Positions 52,099-62,374 are shown, counted from the first letter of the stretch. The stretch is DNA of 64,000 nt from Enterobacter mori LMG 25706 (GCF_000211415.1 NZ_GL890775.1:391253-455252); one strand, 5' to 3'. Made by a program: numbers and translations. The notes: generated by a model from the sequence alone, not told the origin.

Positions 52099-53319
52099 TC
52101 AACTTTCCAGCAAATGCTGGAGCAGGATCCCGTTGAGCATGGCGCGTTTTACCAGGGCAAACGCACCAATTGCGGAGCGGTGATCCAATGTAGATCGCAC
52201 TACCGGTAAATTCTGACGAAACGCTTTCAGCGCCTGGGTATTGATGCAACCTTCAATGGCGGGCAGTAAGACTTTTTCGGCTTCGACGATTTCCCCGGCA
52301 ATCACGACTTTTTGCGGGTTAAACAGGTTGATAGCAATGGCGATGGTTTTGCCAAGATGGCGTCCAACCTGCTCGATCACTTCGCAGGCCAGCGCATCGC
52401 CTTTATTAGCGGCTTTGCAGATGGCGCCGATCTTACAGTCGTTCAGCGTTACGCGGCTTTGATAGCCCTGTTCCAGCAGATGGCGAACGCGGTGCTCGAT
52501 GGCGGCGTTGGCGGCAACCGTTTCAAGGCAGCCGAAGTTGCCGCAGTGGCAGCGCTCGCCGAGCGGTTCAACCTGAATGTGACCAATTTCGCCGACGTTG
52601 CCGTTGCGACCGATAAAAATGCGGCCATTCGAGATAATGCCCGCACCCGTCCCCCGGTGTACGCGCACCAGAATAGAGTCTTCGCAGTCCTGGCTCGCAC
52701 CAAAGTAGTGCTCAGCCAGCGCCAGCGAGCGAATATCATGACCCACAAAGCAGGTGACTTTAAAGCGCTTTTCCAGCGCGTCGACCAGCCCCCAGTTCTC
52801 GACCTGGATATGCGGCATGTAACGAATCACGCCGCTTTCCGGGTCGACAAGGCCGGGCAGGATCACGGAGATAGCGATAAGTTCGCGGATCTTACGCTGA
52901 CAGCTCTCAATAAAGTGCGCGATGGTGTTCAGCAGCGCGTGTTCCAGCGTCTCCTGGGTGCGCTCCGGAAGCGGATAGTGCTCTTCAGCGATGGCTTTAC
53001 TGCTCAGATCGTAAAGCGTAAGGGTGGTGTCGTGACGCCCAAGACGGACGCCAATCGCCTGGAAATTGCGGGTTTCGGTAATGATGGAGATGGCGCGGCG
53101 GCCCCCGGTGGAGGCCTGCTGATCGACTTCTTTGATCAGACCGCGCTCAATAAGCTGACGCGTAATTTTTGTTACGCTGGCGGGAGCAAGCTGGCTTTGT
53201 TCGGCTATCTGAATTCGAGAGATTGGCCCGTGTGAGTCAATCAGGCGATAAACCGCCGCGCTGTTAAGTTGTTTAACGAGATCGACATTACCGATTTGAG
53301 CTTGTCCGCCTGGTGTCAT
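52099..53319 (-). CDS. nagC: N-acetylglucosamine repressor NagC
   Basis: ROK-family repressor of nag genes, released by GlcNAc-6-phosphate; also controls chiP. The 406-residue protein has an N-terminal winged helix (about 20-80, with LAPASVTKITRQLIERGLI), and a sugar-kinase-like ROK domain with zinc ligands His247, Cys257, Cys259 and Cys264. It lies in the operon it controls, 8 bp after nagA. Confidence 0.96.
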   Translation of the reverse strand: MTPGGQAQIGNVDLVKQLNSAAVYRLIDSHGPISRIQIAEQSQLAPASVTKITRQLIERGLIKEVDQQASTGGRRAISIITETRNFQAIGVRLGRHDTTLTLYDLSSKAIAEEHYPLPERTQETLEHALLNTIAHFIESCQRKIRELIAISVILPGLVDPESGVIRYMPHIQVENWGLVDALEKRFKVTCFVGHDIRSLALAEHYFGASQDCEDSILVRVHRGTGAGIISNGRIFIGRNGNVGEIGHIQVEPLGERCHCGNFGCLETVAANAAIEHRVRHLLEQGYQSRVTLNDCKIGAICKAANKGDALACEVIEQVGRHLGKTIAIAINLFNPQKVVIAGEIVEAEKVLLPAIEGCINTQALKAFRQNLPVVRSTLDHRSAIGAFALVKRAMLNGILLQHLLES

Positions 53320-53327
53320 ACTTTTAC

Positions 53328-54476
53328 TTACTCAGTGACGACCTCGTTACCATTAACGATGGTCTTAATAATTTTATAATCGTGTGTGAACGCCGTCAGG
53401 TTTGCAACCATACCCGGTGCAATTCCGCCAAGCTGTTTATCCACGCCCATTGCACGAGCCGGATAAAGCGTCGCCATACGCAGCACTTCATCAAGCGCAA
53501 TGCCGCACTGCTCAACCAGGTTACGTACCCCTTCAATCATGGTCAGGGCAGAACCGCTCAGCGTGCCGTTTTCGTCCACACAGAGTCCATTGCGGTAGTA
53601 TATTGTTTTACCAGCAAAAATGAACTGCTCAATATTTGCCCCTGCTGGCGCTGTGGCATCTGTCACCAGACACAGCTTGTCGCCTTTCAGGCGTTTGGCG
53701 TTGCGCATGTTGGTGAAATCGACGTGCAAACCGTCTGCGATGATGCCGCAGTAAACGTCGGGCTCATCCAGAATCGCGCCAACCAGCCCCGGCTCGCGAC
53801 CGGTAATGTACGGCATTGCGTTGTACAGATGCGTCGCAAAAGTAATCCCTGCGCGGAAACCGGCTTTCGCTTCTTTCTGCGTGGCGTTTGAGTGACCCGC
53901 TGACACCACGATCCCGGCGGCAGCCAGTTTGCTGATAACGTCAGTACCGGTCATTTCAGGTGCCAGCGTCACTTTGGTAATGACATCGGCGTTAGCACAC
54001 ATGTAGTCGACCAGCTCAGCGTCCGGTTTGCGGACGTAGTCCGGGTTATGCGTACCTTTCTTCACCATGTTCAGCCACGGCCCTTCAAGGTGCAGACCCA
54101 GCGCCTGATTAGGGTGTTTGGCCAGGTATTCACGCATCACGCGGATACCCTGCTTCATGAGGTCATCACTGCTGGTGATGAGCGTTGGCAAATAGCTGGT
54201 GCAGCCCGATTTCTCGTTGGCTTTCTGCATGATCTCCAGCGTTTCGACCGTCACGGCATCCGCGGAGTCATTGAACTGCACACCGCCGCAGCCGTTAAGC
54301 TGTACGTCGATGAAACCGGGGGAGATTACTGCTCCATTGAGTGAGCGCTGTTCAATCTCCGGCGGCAGTTCTGCCAGCGGACAAACACGTTCAATCAGGC
54401 CATTCGCGATAACAATCGCGTGGTCATCCAGAATTTCATGGCCGGTATAAATCCGACCGTGGGTTAAAGCGTACAT
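53328..54476 (-). CDS. nagA: N-acetylglucosamine-6-phosphate deacetylase NagA
   Basis: Deacetylates GlcNAc-6-P to glucosamine-6-P and removes the NagC inducer. The 382-residue amidohydrolase has Glu131 (HLEGPWL), His195 (HSNAT), His216 (HLYNAM) and Asp273 (TDATAPAG), the metal and catalytic residues. ATG 54476 gives the E. coli length; the longer frame from 54533 enters the nagB gap. Confidence 0.97.
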   Translation of the reverse strand: MYALTHGRIYTGHEILDDHAIVIANGLIERVCPLAELPPEIEQRSLNGAVISPGFIDVQLNGCGGVQFNDSADAVTVETLEIMQKANEKSGCTSYLPTLITSSDDLMKQGIRVMREYLAKHPNQALGLHLEGPWLNMVKKGTHNPDYVRKPDAELVDYMCANADVITKVTLAPEMTGTDVISKLAAAGIVVSAGHSNATQKEAKAGFRAGITFATHLYNAMPYITGREPGLVGAILDEPDVYCGIIADGLHVDFTNMRNAKRLKGDKLCLVTDATAPAGANIEQFIFAGKTIYYRNGLCVDENGTLSGSALTMIEGVRNLVEQCGIALDEVLRMATLYPARAMGVDKQLGGIAPGMVANLTAFTHDYKIIKTIVNGNEVVTE

Positions 54477-54533
54477 AACGACCCCCGGTTTAAAAAAAAG
54501 CGACCGCCCCTGCACACAGAGGCGGTTATTCAA

Positions 54534-55334
54534 TTACAGACCTTTGATGTTCTCTGCTTCTAACTCGTTGAAGTATTTCAGCGTTTTCACTTTCAGCTCC
54601 ATCGTGGACGGTTCGTCACACACGACGACGGCTTTAGGATGCAGCTGCAGGCAGCTGATGGTCCACATGTGGTTAACGTTGCCTTCAACGGCAGCCTGGA
54701 GTGCCTGCGCTTTCACGCCGCCCAGTACCAGGATCATCACTTCTTCGGCATCCAGCAGGGTGCCTACGCCAACGGTCAAGGCGTATTTTGGAACCTGGTT
54801 CACGTCGCCGTCAAAGAAACGGGAGTTTGCCACGCGGGTGTCATGGGTCAGCGTTTTAATACGGGTACGGGAAGCCAGAGAGGACGCTGGTTCGTTGAAC
54901 GCGATATGACCATCGTTGCCCACGCCACCCATGAACAGGTGGATTTTACCGTAAGAACGGATTTTTTCTTCGTACTGACGGCATTCTGCGTCAATATCAG
55001 GCGCGTTTCCATTCAGCAGGTTAATATTTTCAGCTGGGATATCAACGTGATCAAAGAAATTACGGTGCATGAAGCTATGGTAGCTTTCCGGATGTTCCTT
55101 TGGCAGGCCAACATATTCGTCCATGTTGAAGGTCACAACATGCTTAAAGCTAACCTGGCCCGCTTTGTGCATTTCAACCAGGGCTTTATACGCGGTCAGC
55201 GGGGTACCACCGGTTGGAAGGCCAAGAACGAAAGGACGATCGGCGGTAGGTTTGAACGCATTAATGCGGTTAACGATATGACGCGCAGCCCATTTACCGA
55301 CTTGTTCAGCTGTTGCCAGGGGGATCAGTCTCAT
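54534..55334 (-). CDS. nagB: Glucosamine-6-phosphate deaminase NagB
   Basis: Converts glucosamine-6-P to fructose-6-P and ammonia; allosterically activated by GlcNAc-6-P. The 266-residue protein has Asp72 (FNMDEYVG), Asp141, His143 and Glu148 ([11 protein letters not shown]). First gene of nagBACD, divergent from nagE across a regulatory region with two NagC-like boxes and a CRP-like site. Confidence 0.97.
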   Translation of the reverse strand: MRLIPLATAEQVGKWAARHIVNRINAFKPTADRPFVLGLPTGGTPLTAYKALVEMHKAGQVSFKHVVTFNMDEYVGLPKEHPESYHSFMHRNFFDHVDIPAENINLLNGNAPDIDAECRQYEEKIRSYGKIHLFMGGVGNDGHIAFNEPASSLASRTRIKTLTHDTRVANSRFFDGDVNQVPKYALTVGVGTLLDAEEVMILVLGGVKAQALQAAVEGNVNHMWTISCLQLHPKAVVVCDEPSTMELKVKTLKYFNELEAENIKGL

Positions 55335-55433
55335 TGTTCACCTCTAAAGTTTAATTAAAAAGTGGGCGGATGATTCGTGCAACCTGATACGTAAGCGTAA
55401 CCTGGAACCTTTCAGGCCGGATCAATCCGTCTT

Positions 55434-55455
55434 GATTTTTTGAATGATAAAATAA
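55434..55455. promoter_or_regulatory. NagC operator, nagB side
   Basis: Read on the minus strand, TTATTTTATCATTCAAAAAA and the following TC match the E. coli nagB operator as I remember it. Its centre is 95 bp from the nagE-side box, about nine turns of helix, allowing the known NagC loop. Confidence 0.6.
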
Positions 55456-55500
55456 GTTTTCGCTGTTAGCCAGTGAAAGGGAGGGGTGATTACGATATTT

Positions 55501-55516
55501 GGTGACAAAAATCACA
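55501..55516. promoter_or_regulatory. CRP site between nagB and nagE
   Basis: GGTGA-N6-TCACA matches nine of ten consensus bases (TGTGA-N6-TCACA). It lies between the two NagC boxes, as in E. coli, where CRP activates both divergent operons. Confidence 0.78.
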
Positions 55517-55527
55517 AAAAACGGGTG

Positions 55528-55550
55528 TTTAATTTGCGATACGAATTAAT
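55528..55550. promoter_or_regulatory. NagC operator, nagE side
   Basis: Imperfect palindrome TTTAATTTGCG/CGAATTAAT around 55539, in the pattern of NagC sites (AT-rich arms around a G/C step). The two boxes flank the CRP site and suggest a repression loop. Confidence 0.6.
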
Positions 55551-55661
55551 TTTTCACACACTCACAATGCCAGTGAATCATCAACTGTATCTATTAGTTA
55601 ATGACACAATAAAAACACAGCAGAGAACGTGCCTGAAACGGGGTCTCATAGGGGGAAGAAA

Positions 55662-57680
55662 GTGAGTATTCTAGGTTATTTACAAAAGGTTGGCCGCGCG
55701 CTTATGGTGCCGGTTGCCACGCTGCCAGCGGCAGCGATATTAATGGGTGTCGGTTACTGGATTGACCCGGTTGGCTGGGGTGGAGACAACGCGCTAGCGG
55801 CGTTCTTCATTAAGTCTGGTTCTGCCATCATCGACAACATGTCCGTGCTGTTCGCCATTGGTGTGGCTTACGGTATGTCCAAAGATAAAGACGGCGCTGC
55901 GGCATTGACCGGTTTCGTGGGCTTCCTGGCGCTGACCACGCTCTGTTCTCCGGCTGCGGTTTCCATGATCCAGAAGATCCCGGCGGACCAGGTTCCTGCC
56001 GCGTTCGGTAAGATCAGCAACCAGTTCGTGGGTATCCTCGTCGGTATTATCTCTGCGGAACTGTACAACCGCTTCAGCAGCGTTGAGCTGCCGAAAGCGC
56101 TGTCGTTCTTCAGCGGCCGTCGTCTGGTGCCAATCCTCACCTCCTTCGTGATGATCTTCGTTGCGTTCATCCTGATGTACATCTGGCCGGTGATCTTCGA
56201 CGGTCTGGTGAACTTCGGTGAACACATCCAGAAGCTGGGTTCCGTCGGTGCGGGCGTGTACGCGTTCTTCAACCGTCTGTTGATCCCTGTTGGTCTGCAC
56301 CACGCGCTGAACTCCGTATTCTGGTTCGACGTTGCCGGTATTAACGATATTCCTAACTTCCTGGGTGGCGCACAGTCCATCGAAGCAGGTAAAGCGGTTG
56401 TAGGTATCACCGGTCGTTACCAGGCAGGCTTCTTCCCAATCATGATGTTCGGCCTGCCGGGTGCAGCGCTGGCTATCTACCACTGCGCGCGTCCAGAGAA
56501 CAAAGCGAAAGTGCTGGGTATCATGATGGCGGGTGCGTTCGCGGCCTTCTTCACCGGTATCACCGAGCCGCTGGAATTCTCCTTCATGTTCGTTGCGCCG
56601 GTTCTGTATGTGATCCACGCCGTGCTGACCGGTATCTCCGTGTTCATCGCTGCAAGTATGCAGTGGATTGCCGGTTTCGGCTTCAGCGCCGGTCTGGTGG
56701 ATATGGTGCTGTCGTCCCGTAACCCGCTGGCGACCCACTGGTGGATGCTGATCCCTCAGGGTCTGGTGTTCTTCGCTATCTACTACGGGGTGTTCCGCTT
56801 CACCATCACCAAATTCAACCTGATGACTCCGGGTCGCGAGCTGGCTGTTGCCGGTAGCGAAGCGGATGGTCAGGATGTGAACGTGAGCGGCGGTCAGGAG
56901 CAGGATGTTTCTGGTCTGGCGCGTCAGTACATTGCCGCTGTCGGCGGTTCTGACAACCTGACCGGTATTGATGCCTGTATCACTCGTCTGCGTCTGAACG
57001 TTAAAGACTCTTCTCTGGTGAACGAAGCGCTGGCAAAACGTCTGGGTGCCTCCGGCGTTATCCGCCTGAACAAAACCAGCGTGCAGATTATCGTCGGCTT
57101 CGTGGCAGAGAAAATTGCTAACGCGATGAAAACGACGGGTCCGGTAGCCGCTGCTGAAGCCACTGCAGCGCCTGCTGCACCCGCTGCTGTTAAACCACAG
57201 GCTGTGCCAAATGCGGTGACCATCGCCGCGCTGGTGTCCCCGGTTACGGGTGACGTGGTTGCCATTGAGCAGGTACCTGACGAAGCGTTCGCCAGCAAAG
57301 CGGTCGGTGACGGCGTGGCCGTGAAGCCAACGGACAAAACCGTTGTGTCTCCTGCTGCCGGTACCATCGTGAAAATCTTCAACACCAACCACGCGTTCTG
57401 CCTCGAAACGGAAAAAGGCGCGGAGATCGTTGTCCACATGGGTATCGATACCGTTGCGCTGAACGGCCAGGGCTTTACTCGCCTGGTGGAAGAGGGTGCA
57501 GAAGTCGTGGCAGGCCAGCCAATTCTGGAAATGGATCTGGACTTCCTGAACGCGAACGCGCGCTCGATGATCAGCCCTGTCGTGTGCAGCAACATCGACG
57601 ACTTCAGCGGTCTGGTTATCCAGGCGAAAGGTCAGGTGGTTGCGGGCCAAACGCCACTGTATGAGATTAAAGGCAAGTAA
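55662..57680 (+). CDS. nagE: PTS N-acetylglucosamine transporter subunit IICBA (NagE)
   Basis: Imports and phosphorylates N-acetylglucosamine to GlcNAc-6-P. The start is GTG at 55662 behind GGGGGAAG; the product has 672 residues. Domain order is IIC (about 1-390, eight to ten spans with GITEPLEF), IIB with phospho-Cys439 (DACITRLRL), an Ala/Pro linker and IIA with phospho-His592 (VVHMGIDT). The IIC domain differs strongly from E. coli K-12 NagE but matches the Klebsiella/Enterobacter type I recall, which is a reason not to call this Escherichia. IIB-IIA is close to E. coli. Confidence 0.95.
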   Translation: MSILGYLQKVGRALMVPVATLPAAAILMGVGYWIDPVGWGGDNALAAFFIKSGSAIIDNMSVLFAIGVAYGMSKDKDGAAALTGFVGFLALTTLCSPAAVSMIQKIPADQVPAAFGKISNQFVGILVGIISAELYNRFSSVELPKALSFFSGRRLVPILTSFVMIFVAFILMYIWPVIFDGLVNFGEHIQKLGSVGAGVYAFFNRLLIPVGLHHALNSVFWFDVAGINDIPNFLGGAQSIEAGKAVVGITGRYQAGFFPIMMFGLPGAALAIYHCARPENKAKVLGIMMAGAFAAFFTGITEPLEFSFMFVAPVLYVIHAVLTGISVFIAASMQWIAGFGFSAGLVDMVLSSRNPLATHWWMLIPQGLVFFAIYYGVFRFTITKFNLMTPGRELAVAGSEADGQDVNVSGGQEQDVSGLARQYIAAVGGSDNLTGIDACITRLRLNVKDSSLVNEALAKRLGASGVIRLNKTSVQIIVGFVAEKIANAMKTTGPVAAAEATAAPAAPAAVKPQAVPNAVTIAALVSPVTGDVVAIEQVPDEAFASKAVGDGVAVKPTDKTVVSPAAGTIVKIFNTNHAFCLETEKGAEIVVHMGIDTVALNGQGFTRLVEEGAEVVAGQPILEMDLDFLNANARSMISPVVCSNIDDFSGLVIQAKGQVVAGQTPLYEIKGK

Positions 57681-57706
57681 TCGCTCCTGAGTAGAGTCAT
57701 GCCTTA

Positions 57707-57739
57707 AGCGGCGGGGGATATCCTCCGCCGCTTTTTTTT
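57707..57739 (+). terminator. Intrinsic terminator after nagE
   Basis: A long GC-rich stem with AGCGGCGG/CCGCCGCT at its base and a short top, followed by eight T. Confidence 0.92.
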
Positions 57740-57859
57740 GCAGCAAACGCCCCCATTATTTTCATCTGATACGTATTTTCCGTAACTAAGGGTTGTCACT
57801 ACGTCCGGCTTATAAGATCATATGCCGTTATACGTTGTTTACGCTTTGAGGAATCCACG

Positions 57860-59527
57860 ATGAGTGAGGCAGAAGCCCGCCCGAGTAACTTTATTCGTCA
57901 GATCATCGATGAAGATCTGGCCAGTGGTAAGCACACCACAATTCATACCCGCTTCCCGCCGGAGCCGAACGGCTACCTGCATATTGGGCATGCAAAATCT
58001 ATCTGCCTGAACTTTGGTATTGCGCAAGACTATCAGGGCCAGTGCAACCTGCGTTTCGATGACACCAACCCAGTAAAAGAAGACATCGAATACGTTGAGT
58101 CCATCAAGAACGACGTGCAATGGCTGGGCTTCAGCTGGTCTGGCGATATCTGCTACTCCTCTGACTATTTCGATCAGCTGTACGCCTACGCTGTAGAGCT
58201 TATCAACAAAGGTCTGGCGTATGTGGATGAGCTCTCTGCTGACGAAATCCGTGAGTACCGCGGCTCGCTGACCGCACCGGGCAAAAACAGCCCATACCGC
58301 GATCGCAGCGTAGAAGAGAACCTGGCGCTGTTTGAAAAAATGCGTGCCGGTGGCTTCGAAGAAGGCAAAGCGTGTCTGCGTGCCAAAATCGACATGGCCT
58401 CTCCGTTCATCGTGATGCGCGATCCGGTGTTGTACCGCATTAAGTTTGCGGAACACCACCAGACCGGTAACAAGTGGTGCATCTACCCGATGTACGACTT
58501 CACCCACTGCATCAGCGATGCGCTGGAAGGCATTACACACTCTCTGTGTACGCTGGAGTTCCAGGATAACCGCCGTCTGTACGACTGGGTGCTGGATAAC
58601 ATCACCATTCCTGTGCATCCACGTCAGTACGAGTTCTCTCGTCTGAACCTGGAATACACCGTGATGTCCAAGCGTAAGCTGAACCTGCTGGTCACCGACA
58701 AGCACGTTGAAGGCTGGGATGACCCGCGTATGCCGACCATCTCCGGTCTGCGTCGTCGTGGCTACACCTCTGCGTCAATTCGCGAGTTCTGCAAACGTAT
58801 CGGCGTCACCAAACAGGACAACACCATTGAAATCGCTTCTCTGGAATCCTGCATCCGTGAAGACCTGAACGAAAACGCCCCGCGCGCGATGGCGGTGATC
58901 GACCCGGTTAAACTGGTTATCGAAAACTACCCGCAGGGCGAGAGCGAGCTGGTGTCTATGCCTAACCATCCGAGCAAGCCGGAAATGGGTACCCGCGACG
59001 TGCCGTTCAGCGGCGAGATCTGGATCGATCGTGCTGACTTCCGCGAAGAAGCGAACAAGCAGTACAAGCGTCTGGTGCTGGGCAAAGAAGTCCGTCTGCG
59101 TAATGCATACGTGATTAAAGCTGAGCGCGTTGAGAAAGATGCAGAAGGTAACATCACCACCATTTTCTGTTCTTACGATGCAGAAACGCTGAGTAAAGAC
59201 CCTGCTGATGGCCGTAAGGTGAAGGGCGTTATTCACTGGGTGAGCGCTTCCCATGCGCTGCCGGTTGAGATCCGTCTGTATGACCGTCTGTTCAGCGTGC
59301 CTAACCCAGGCGCGGCTGACGATTTCCTGGCGACCATTAACCCGGAATCACTCGTTATCAGGCAGGGTTACGCTGAGCCGTCCCTGAAAGCGGCTGAAGC
59401 GGGTAAAGCGTTCCAGTTCGAGCGTGAAGGTTACTTCTGCCTGGACAGCCGTTACAGCACCGCAGAAAAACCGGTATTTAACCGTACCGTCGGCCTGCGT
59501 GACACCTGGGCTAAGATCGGCGAATAA
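57860..59527 (+). CDS. glnS: Glutaminyl-tRNA synthetase GlnS
   Basis: Class I synthetase that charges tRNA-Gln, for which four genes lie 9 kb away. The 555-residue protein has HIGH at 41-44 ([11 protein letters not shown]), the MSK-type KMSKS equivalent in [10 protein letters not shown], and the C-terminal beta-barrel anticodon-binding domains. It has its own upstream region and terminator. Confidence 0.97.
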   Translation: MSEAEARPSNFIRQIIDEDLASGKHTTIHTRFPPEPNGYLHIGHAKSICLNFGIAQDYQGQCNLRFDDTNPVKEDIEYVESIKNDVQWLGFSWSGDICYSSDYFDQLYAYAVELINKGLAYVDELSADEIREYRGSLTAPGKNSPYRDRSVEENLALFEKMRAGGFEEGKACLRAKIDMASPFIVMRDPVLYRIKFAEHHQTGNKWCIYPMYDFTHCISDALEGITHSLCTLEFQDNRRLYDWVLDNITIPVHPRQYEFSRLNLEYTVMSKRKLNLLVTDKHVEGWDDPRMPTISGLRRRGYTSASIREFCKRIGVTKQDNTIEIASLESCIREDLNENAPRAMAVIDPVKLVIENYPQGESELVSMPNHPSKPEMGTRDVPFSGEIWIDRADFREEANKQYKRLVLGKEVRLRNAYVIKAERVEKDAEGNITTIFCSYDAETLSKDPADGRKVKGVIHWVSASHALPVEIRLYDRLFSVPNPGAADDFLATINPESLVIRQGYAEPSLKAAEAGKAFQFEREGYFCLDSRYSTAEKPVFNRTVGLRDTWAKIGE

Positions 59528-59554
59528 TATTGCTGCTCTGGTCAAGGAGAAACA

Positions 59555-59580
59555 AACGCCGCTTATTGCGGCGTTTTTTT
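59555..59580 (+). terminator. Intrinsic terminator after glnS
   Basis: A perfect 8-bp stem AACGCCGC/GCGGCGTT with a five-base loop and a T run. Confidence 0.9.
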
Positions 59581-59842
59581 TATTTAATGATCATGGTATT
59601 AAGCCAGGGCTTAAAGATAAGCCGCTAAAATATCAGGTCAATGAGGTGCTACTTATTTTTCTAAAAAAAGTTTGTATTTTTACGAAATACAAAAGGGATA
59701 AAAAATAAACAGCAAATACCTGCGCTACCCGCTGAAATCTCTGATATTTCCCCGCCAATCCTCACTCTCCTCTAAATGTTACAAAGCACTACTAATTATG
59801 TGCACTTCGTCATAATCCTGACTTTTGCCCACGAAAAAGCAT

Positions 59843-59867
59843 TGATAATTCGCGTCGCGAAAAATAA
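59843..59867. promoter_or_regulatory. NagC-like operator upstream of chiP
   Basis: A perfect palindrome TTCGCG-T-CGCGAA (59849-59861) with A/T-rich flanks (TGATAA on the left, AAATAA on the right), the layout of high-affinity NagC sites. chiP is a known NagC target in E. coli. Confidence 0.6.
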
Positions 59868-59954
59868 CCTAAAGGCGGTAGTTAATTCGAGGGTATTTCT
59901 AACTACCCCTGACCTTTTGGTCTTTTATATTTTCGCCGTTGAGGCGTTTTAATT

Positions 59955-59967
59955 CGTCAAAGAGGAA
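59955..59967 (+). promoter_or_regulatory. ChiX small-RNA target at the chiP ribosome-binding site
   Basis: CGTCAAAGAGGAA at 59955-59967 is the exact complement of the ChiX seed UUCCUCUUUGACG as I know it from E. coli and Salmonella. It covers the AGAGG ribosome-binding site of chiP, so ChiX pairing would block translation unless chitooligosaccharides induce the ChiX decoy. Confidence 0.82.
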
Positions 59968-59973
59968 TAATCT

Positions 59974-61371
59974 ATGCGTACGTTCAGTGGCAAACGTAGT
60001 GCGCTGGCGCTGGCTATCGCCGGTGTGACAGCAATGTCGAGCCTGGCGATCACCCCAGAAGCTAAGGCAGAAGGTTTCATCGATGATTCTACCCTCACGG
60101 GCGGTATTTATTACTGGCAGCGTGAGCGTGACCGTAAAGACGTCACTGAAGACAAATACAAAACCAACCTTTCGCACTCTACCTGGAACGCCAACCTGGA
60201 CTTCCAGTCAGGCTATGCCGCGGATATGTTCGGTCTGGATATTGCTGCCTTCACCGCCATCGAAATGGCTGAAAACGGCGACAGCGCACACCCGAACGAA
60301 ATCGCCTTCTCCTCCAGTAACAAAGCGTATAAAGAAGACTGGTCTGGCGATAAAAGCGGTGTCAGCCTGTACAAGGCAGCAGCGAAATTCAAATACGGCC
60401 CGGTGTGGGCACGTGGGGGCTATATTCAGCCAACCGGTCAAACGTTGTTAGCGCCGCACTGGAGCTTTATGCCGGGTACTTACCAGGGCGCGGAAGCCGG
60501 GGCTAACTTTGACTACGGCGATGCGGGCGCGTTGAGCTTCTCCTATATGTGGACCAACGAGTATAAAGCACCGTGGCACATTGAGATGGACAAGTTCTAC
60601 CAGAACGATAAGAAAACCAAAGTCGATTACCTCCACTCGCTGGGCGCGAAATACGACTTCAAAAACGACCTGGTCCTGGAAGCTGCATTTGGTCAGGCGG
60701 AAGGTTATATCGATCAGTATTTTGCTAAAGCCAGCTACAAATTTGATGTTGTGGGCAGCCCGCTGAGCACCAGCTACCAGTTCTACGGCACGCGCGATAA
60801 AGCCAGCAATGGCACCGTCAACGATATCTATGACGGCACTGCATGGTTGCAGGCGCTGACCTTCGGCTACAAAGTGGGCCAGGTCGATTTACGTCTGGAA
60901 GGAACATGGGTGAAGGCAGAAGGGCAGCAGGGCTATTTCCTGCAGCGTATGACGCCAACCTACGCGTCCTCTAACGGTCGTCTCGATATCTGGTGGGATA
61001 ACCGCTCTGACTTCAACGCCGACGGCGAAAAAGCGGTGTTCTTCGGCGCAATGTATGACCTGAAAAACTGGAACCTGCCTGGCTGGGCGGTGGGTGCATC
61101 TTACGCTTACGCCTGGGACGCAAAACCTGCGGATATGGCGACACCGGACGCGTACTACGATCCAAACTATCGTCTGAAAGAGTCTTCTTACAGCCTGGAT
61201 GCAATCTACACCCTGCAGGATGGCCGAGCAAAAGGCACGATGTTCAAACTGCACTTCACGCAGTATGACAACCACTCCGATATCCCGAGCTACGCGGGCG
61301 GTTACGGCAACATCTTCCAGGATGAACGTGACGTGAAATTCATGGTCATCGCGCCATTCACTATTTTCTGA
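59974..61371 (+). CDS. chiP: Chitoporin ChiP (YbfM)
   Basis: Outer-membrane OprD-family porin for chitooligosaccharides. The 465-residue precursor has a signal peptide of about 32 residues (ending AKA) and a long series of amphipathic strands ending in the membrane-insertion signature [10 protein letters not shown]. The region upstream carries the ChiX target and a NagC-like palindrome. It is joined to chiQ by an overlapping frame; the nag genes that use the sugars lie close by. Confidence 0.95.
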   Translation: MRTFSGKRSALALAIAGVTAMSSLAITPEAKAEGFIDDSTLTGGIYYWQRERDRKDVTEDKYKTNLSHSTWNANLDFQSGYAADMFGLDIAAFTAIEMAENGDSAHPNEIAFSSSNKAYKEDWSGDKSGVSLYKAAAKFKYGPVWARGGYIQPTGQTLLAPHWSFMPGTYQGAEAGANFDYGDAGALSFSYMWTNEYKAPWHIEMDKFYQNDKKTKVDYLHSLGAKYDFKNDLVLEAAFGQAEGYIDQYFAKASYKFDVVGSPLSTSYQFYGTRDKASNGTVNDIYDGTAWLQALTFGYKVGQVDLRLEGTWVKAEGQQGYFLQRMTPTYASSNGRLDIWWDNRSDFNADGEKAVFFGAMYDLKNWNLPGWAVGASYAYAWDAKPADMATPDAYYDPNYRLKESSYSLDAIYTLQDGRAKGTMFKLHFTQYDNHSDIPSYAGGYGNIFQDERDVKFMVIAPFTIF

Positions 61372-61415
61372 TGAACACACTGGCGGGCAACGTCCCGCCG
61401 GTATGGAGACTGCAC

Positions 61416-61745
61416 ATGATGAAAAAAATCGTAATCGTCGCGTTGCTGGCATCAGGGCTGGTGGCGTGTGCTCAGACTGAGGCACCAAAAGAAGATTCCC
61501 GCCTGAAGGAGGCCTATAGCGCCTGTATCAATACAGCGGAAGGGTCGCCGGAGAAAATCGAAGCCTGCCAGAGCGTGCTGAACGTGCTGAAGAAAGAGAA
61601 AGCGCATGAGCAGTTTGCGACGCAGGAAAACGTCCGCGTGATGGATTACCAGGCCTGCATTCAGGCGCGTAAAACCGGTAACGATCAGGAAGTGGCGAAG
61701 CGTTGCGATAAGATCTGGAGCGATATTCGCAGTAACAATAAATAA
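61416..61745 (+). CDS. chiQ: Chitosugar-utilisation lipoprotein ChiQ (YbfN)
   Basis: A 109-residue lipoprotein with lipobox GLVAC (Cys18) and a soluble, helical, Lys/Glu-rich domain with three conserved Cys. It is the second gene of chiPQ in E. coli and Salmonella; its exact role is unknown. The start at 61416, behind TATGGAGAC, is preferred to the frame from 61371, which starts at the chiP stop codon and lacks a signal sequence at its start. ATG 61419 is one codon further. Confidence 0.9.
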   Translation: MMKKIVIVALLASGLVACAQTEAPKEDSRLKEAYSACINTAEGSPEKIEACQSVLNVLKKEKAHEQFATQENVRVMDYQACIQARKTGNDQEVAKRCDKIWSDIRSNNK

Positions 61746-61755
61746 GTTGCTTTAC

Positions 61756-61788
61756 GCCCGGTGGCGCTGCGTCACCGGGCTTTTTTTT
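61756..61788 (+). terminator. Intrinsic terminator after chiQ
   Basis: A perfect 8-bp stem GCCCGGTG/CACCGGGC with a nine-base loop and eight T. Confidence 0.92.
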
Positions 61789-61800
61789 GCCCAAAAACAG

Positions 61801-61830
61801 GCAAAAAAAAAGCCAACCTTACGGCTGGCT
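61801..61830 (-). terminator. Intrinsic terminator after fur
   Basis: On the minus strand AGCCAGCC pairs with GGTTGGCT (one G-T pair) around a GTAA loop, followed by nine T. It faces the chiQ terminator tail to tail. Confidence 0.85.
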
Positions 61831-61848
61831 CAGAGTATAAACACGATA

Positions 61849-62295
61849 TTATTTCGCGTCGTGCGCGTGGTCGTCTTCACGGCAATCGCCTTCAGCACAG
61901 TGACCATACAGGTACAGGCTGTGGTTGGTCAGGCGAATACCGTGACGTGCGGCGATTTCACGCTGGCGTGATTCGATGGAATCATCGCTGAATTCAATAA
62001 CCTTGCCACAATCGAGGCAGATCAGGTGATCGTGATGGTGCTGCTGGGTCAGCTCGAAAACGGATTTGCCGCCTTCGAAGTTATGACGGGTAACAATGCC
62101 CGCGTCATCGAACTGGTTCAGCACACGATACACGGTTGCCAGTCCAATCTCTTCACCCATGTCGATAAGACGTTTGTAGAGGTCTTCCGCACTGACATGG
62201 TGATTGTCTGGCCCCTGAAGCACTTCAAGGATTTTTAACCGAGGAAGCGTTACTTTCAGGCCAGCCTTCTTTAATGCGGTATTGTTGTCAGTCAT
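61849..62295 (-). CDS. fur: Ferric uptake regulator Fur
   Basis: Fe2+-dependent repressor of iron-acquisition genes and of ryhB. The 148-residue protein has an N-terminal winged helix (helix around EEIGLATVYRVLNQF, 48-62), the His-rich metal site HHHDH (86-90), Cys93 and Cys96 of the structural zinc, and a His/Asp-rich C-terminal tail. Its start overlaps the stop of the upstream ORF uof, through which RyhB controls fur translation in E. coli. Confidence 0.98.
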   Translation of the reverse strand: MTDNNTALKKAGLKVTLPRLKILEVLQGPDNHHVSAEDLYKRLIDMGEEIGLATVYRVLNQFDDAGIVTRHNFEGGKSVFELTQQHHHDHLICLDCGKVIEFSDDSIESRQREIAARHGIRLTNHSLYLYGHCAEGDCREDDHAHDAK

Positions 62296-62374
62296 GCGGA
62301 ATCTGTCCTGTTGCTAAACGATTCACTTCTAAAGAAGAAGTGACAGAAAATGCACTTGGGATAATGCGTCTCAT
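62288..62374 (-). CDS. uof: Fur leader peptide Uof
   Basis: A 28-codon frame from ATG 62374 to TGA 62288-62290 that overlaps the fur start by 8 bp. The product begins MRRIIPSAFS and ends LATGQIPHD; the C-terminal half matches the Uof (upstream of fur) peptide as I remember it from E. coli. In E. coli uof is translationally coupled to fur, and the small RNA RyhB blocks uof translation, lowering Fur when iron is scarce. Confidence 0.85.
   Translation of the reverse strand: MRRIIPSAFSVTSSLEVNRLATGQIPHD

Larger units (their letters stand above)
59528..59973. other. glnS-chiP gap with chiP control region
   Basis: This 446-bp gap holds the glnS terminator, an AT-rich stretch (59600-59720) without a credible gene, a NagC-like palindrome and the ChiX target at the chiP ribosome-binding site. 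Confidence 0.7.

Noticed and set aside
55794-57746. 650-codon open frame opposite nagE
   Set aside because: Antisense shadow rich in His, Arg and Gln, with no membrane or enzymatic motif; nagE is certain.
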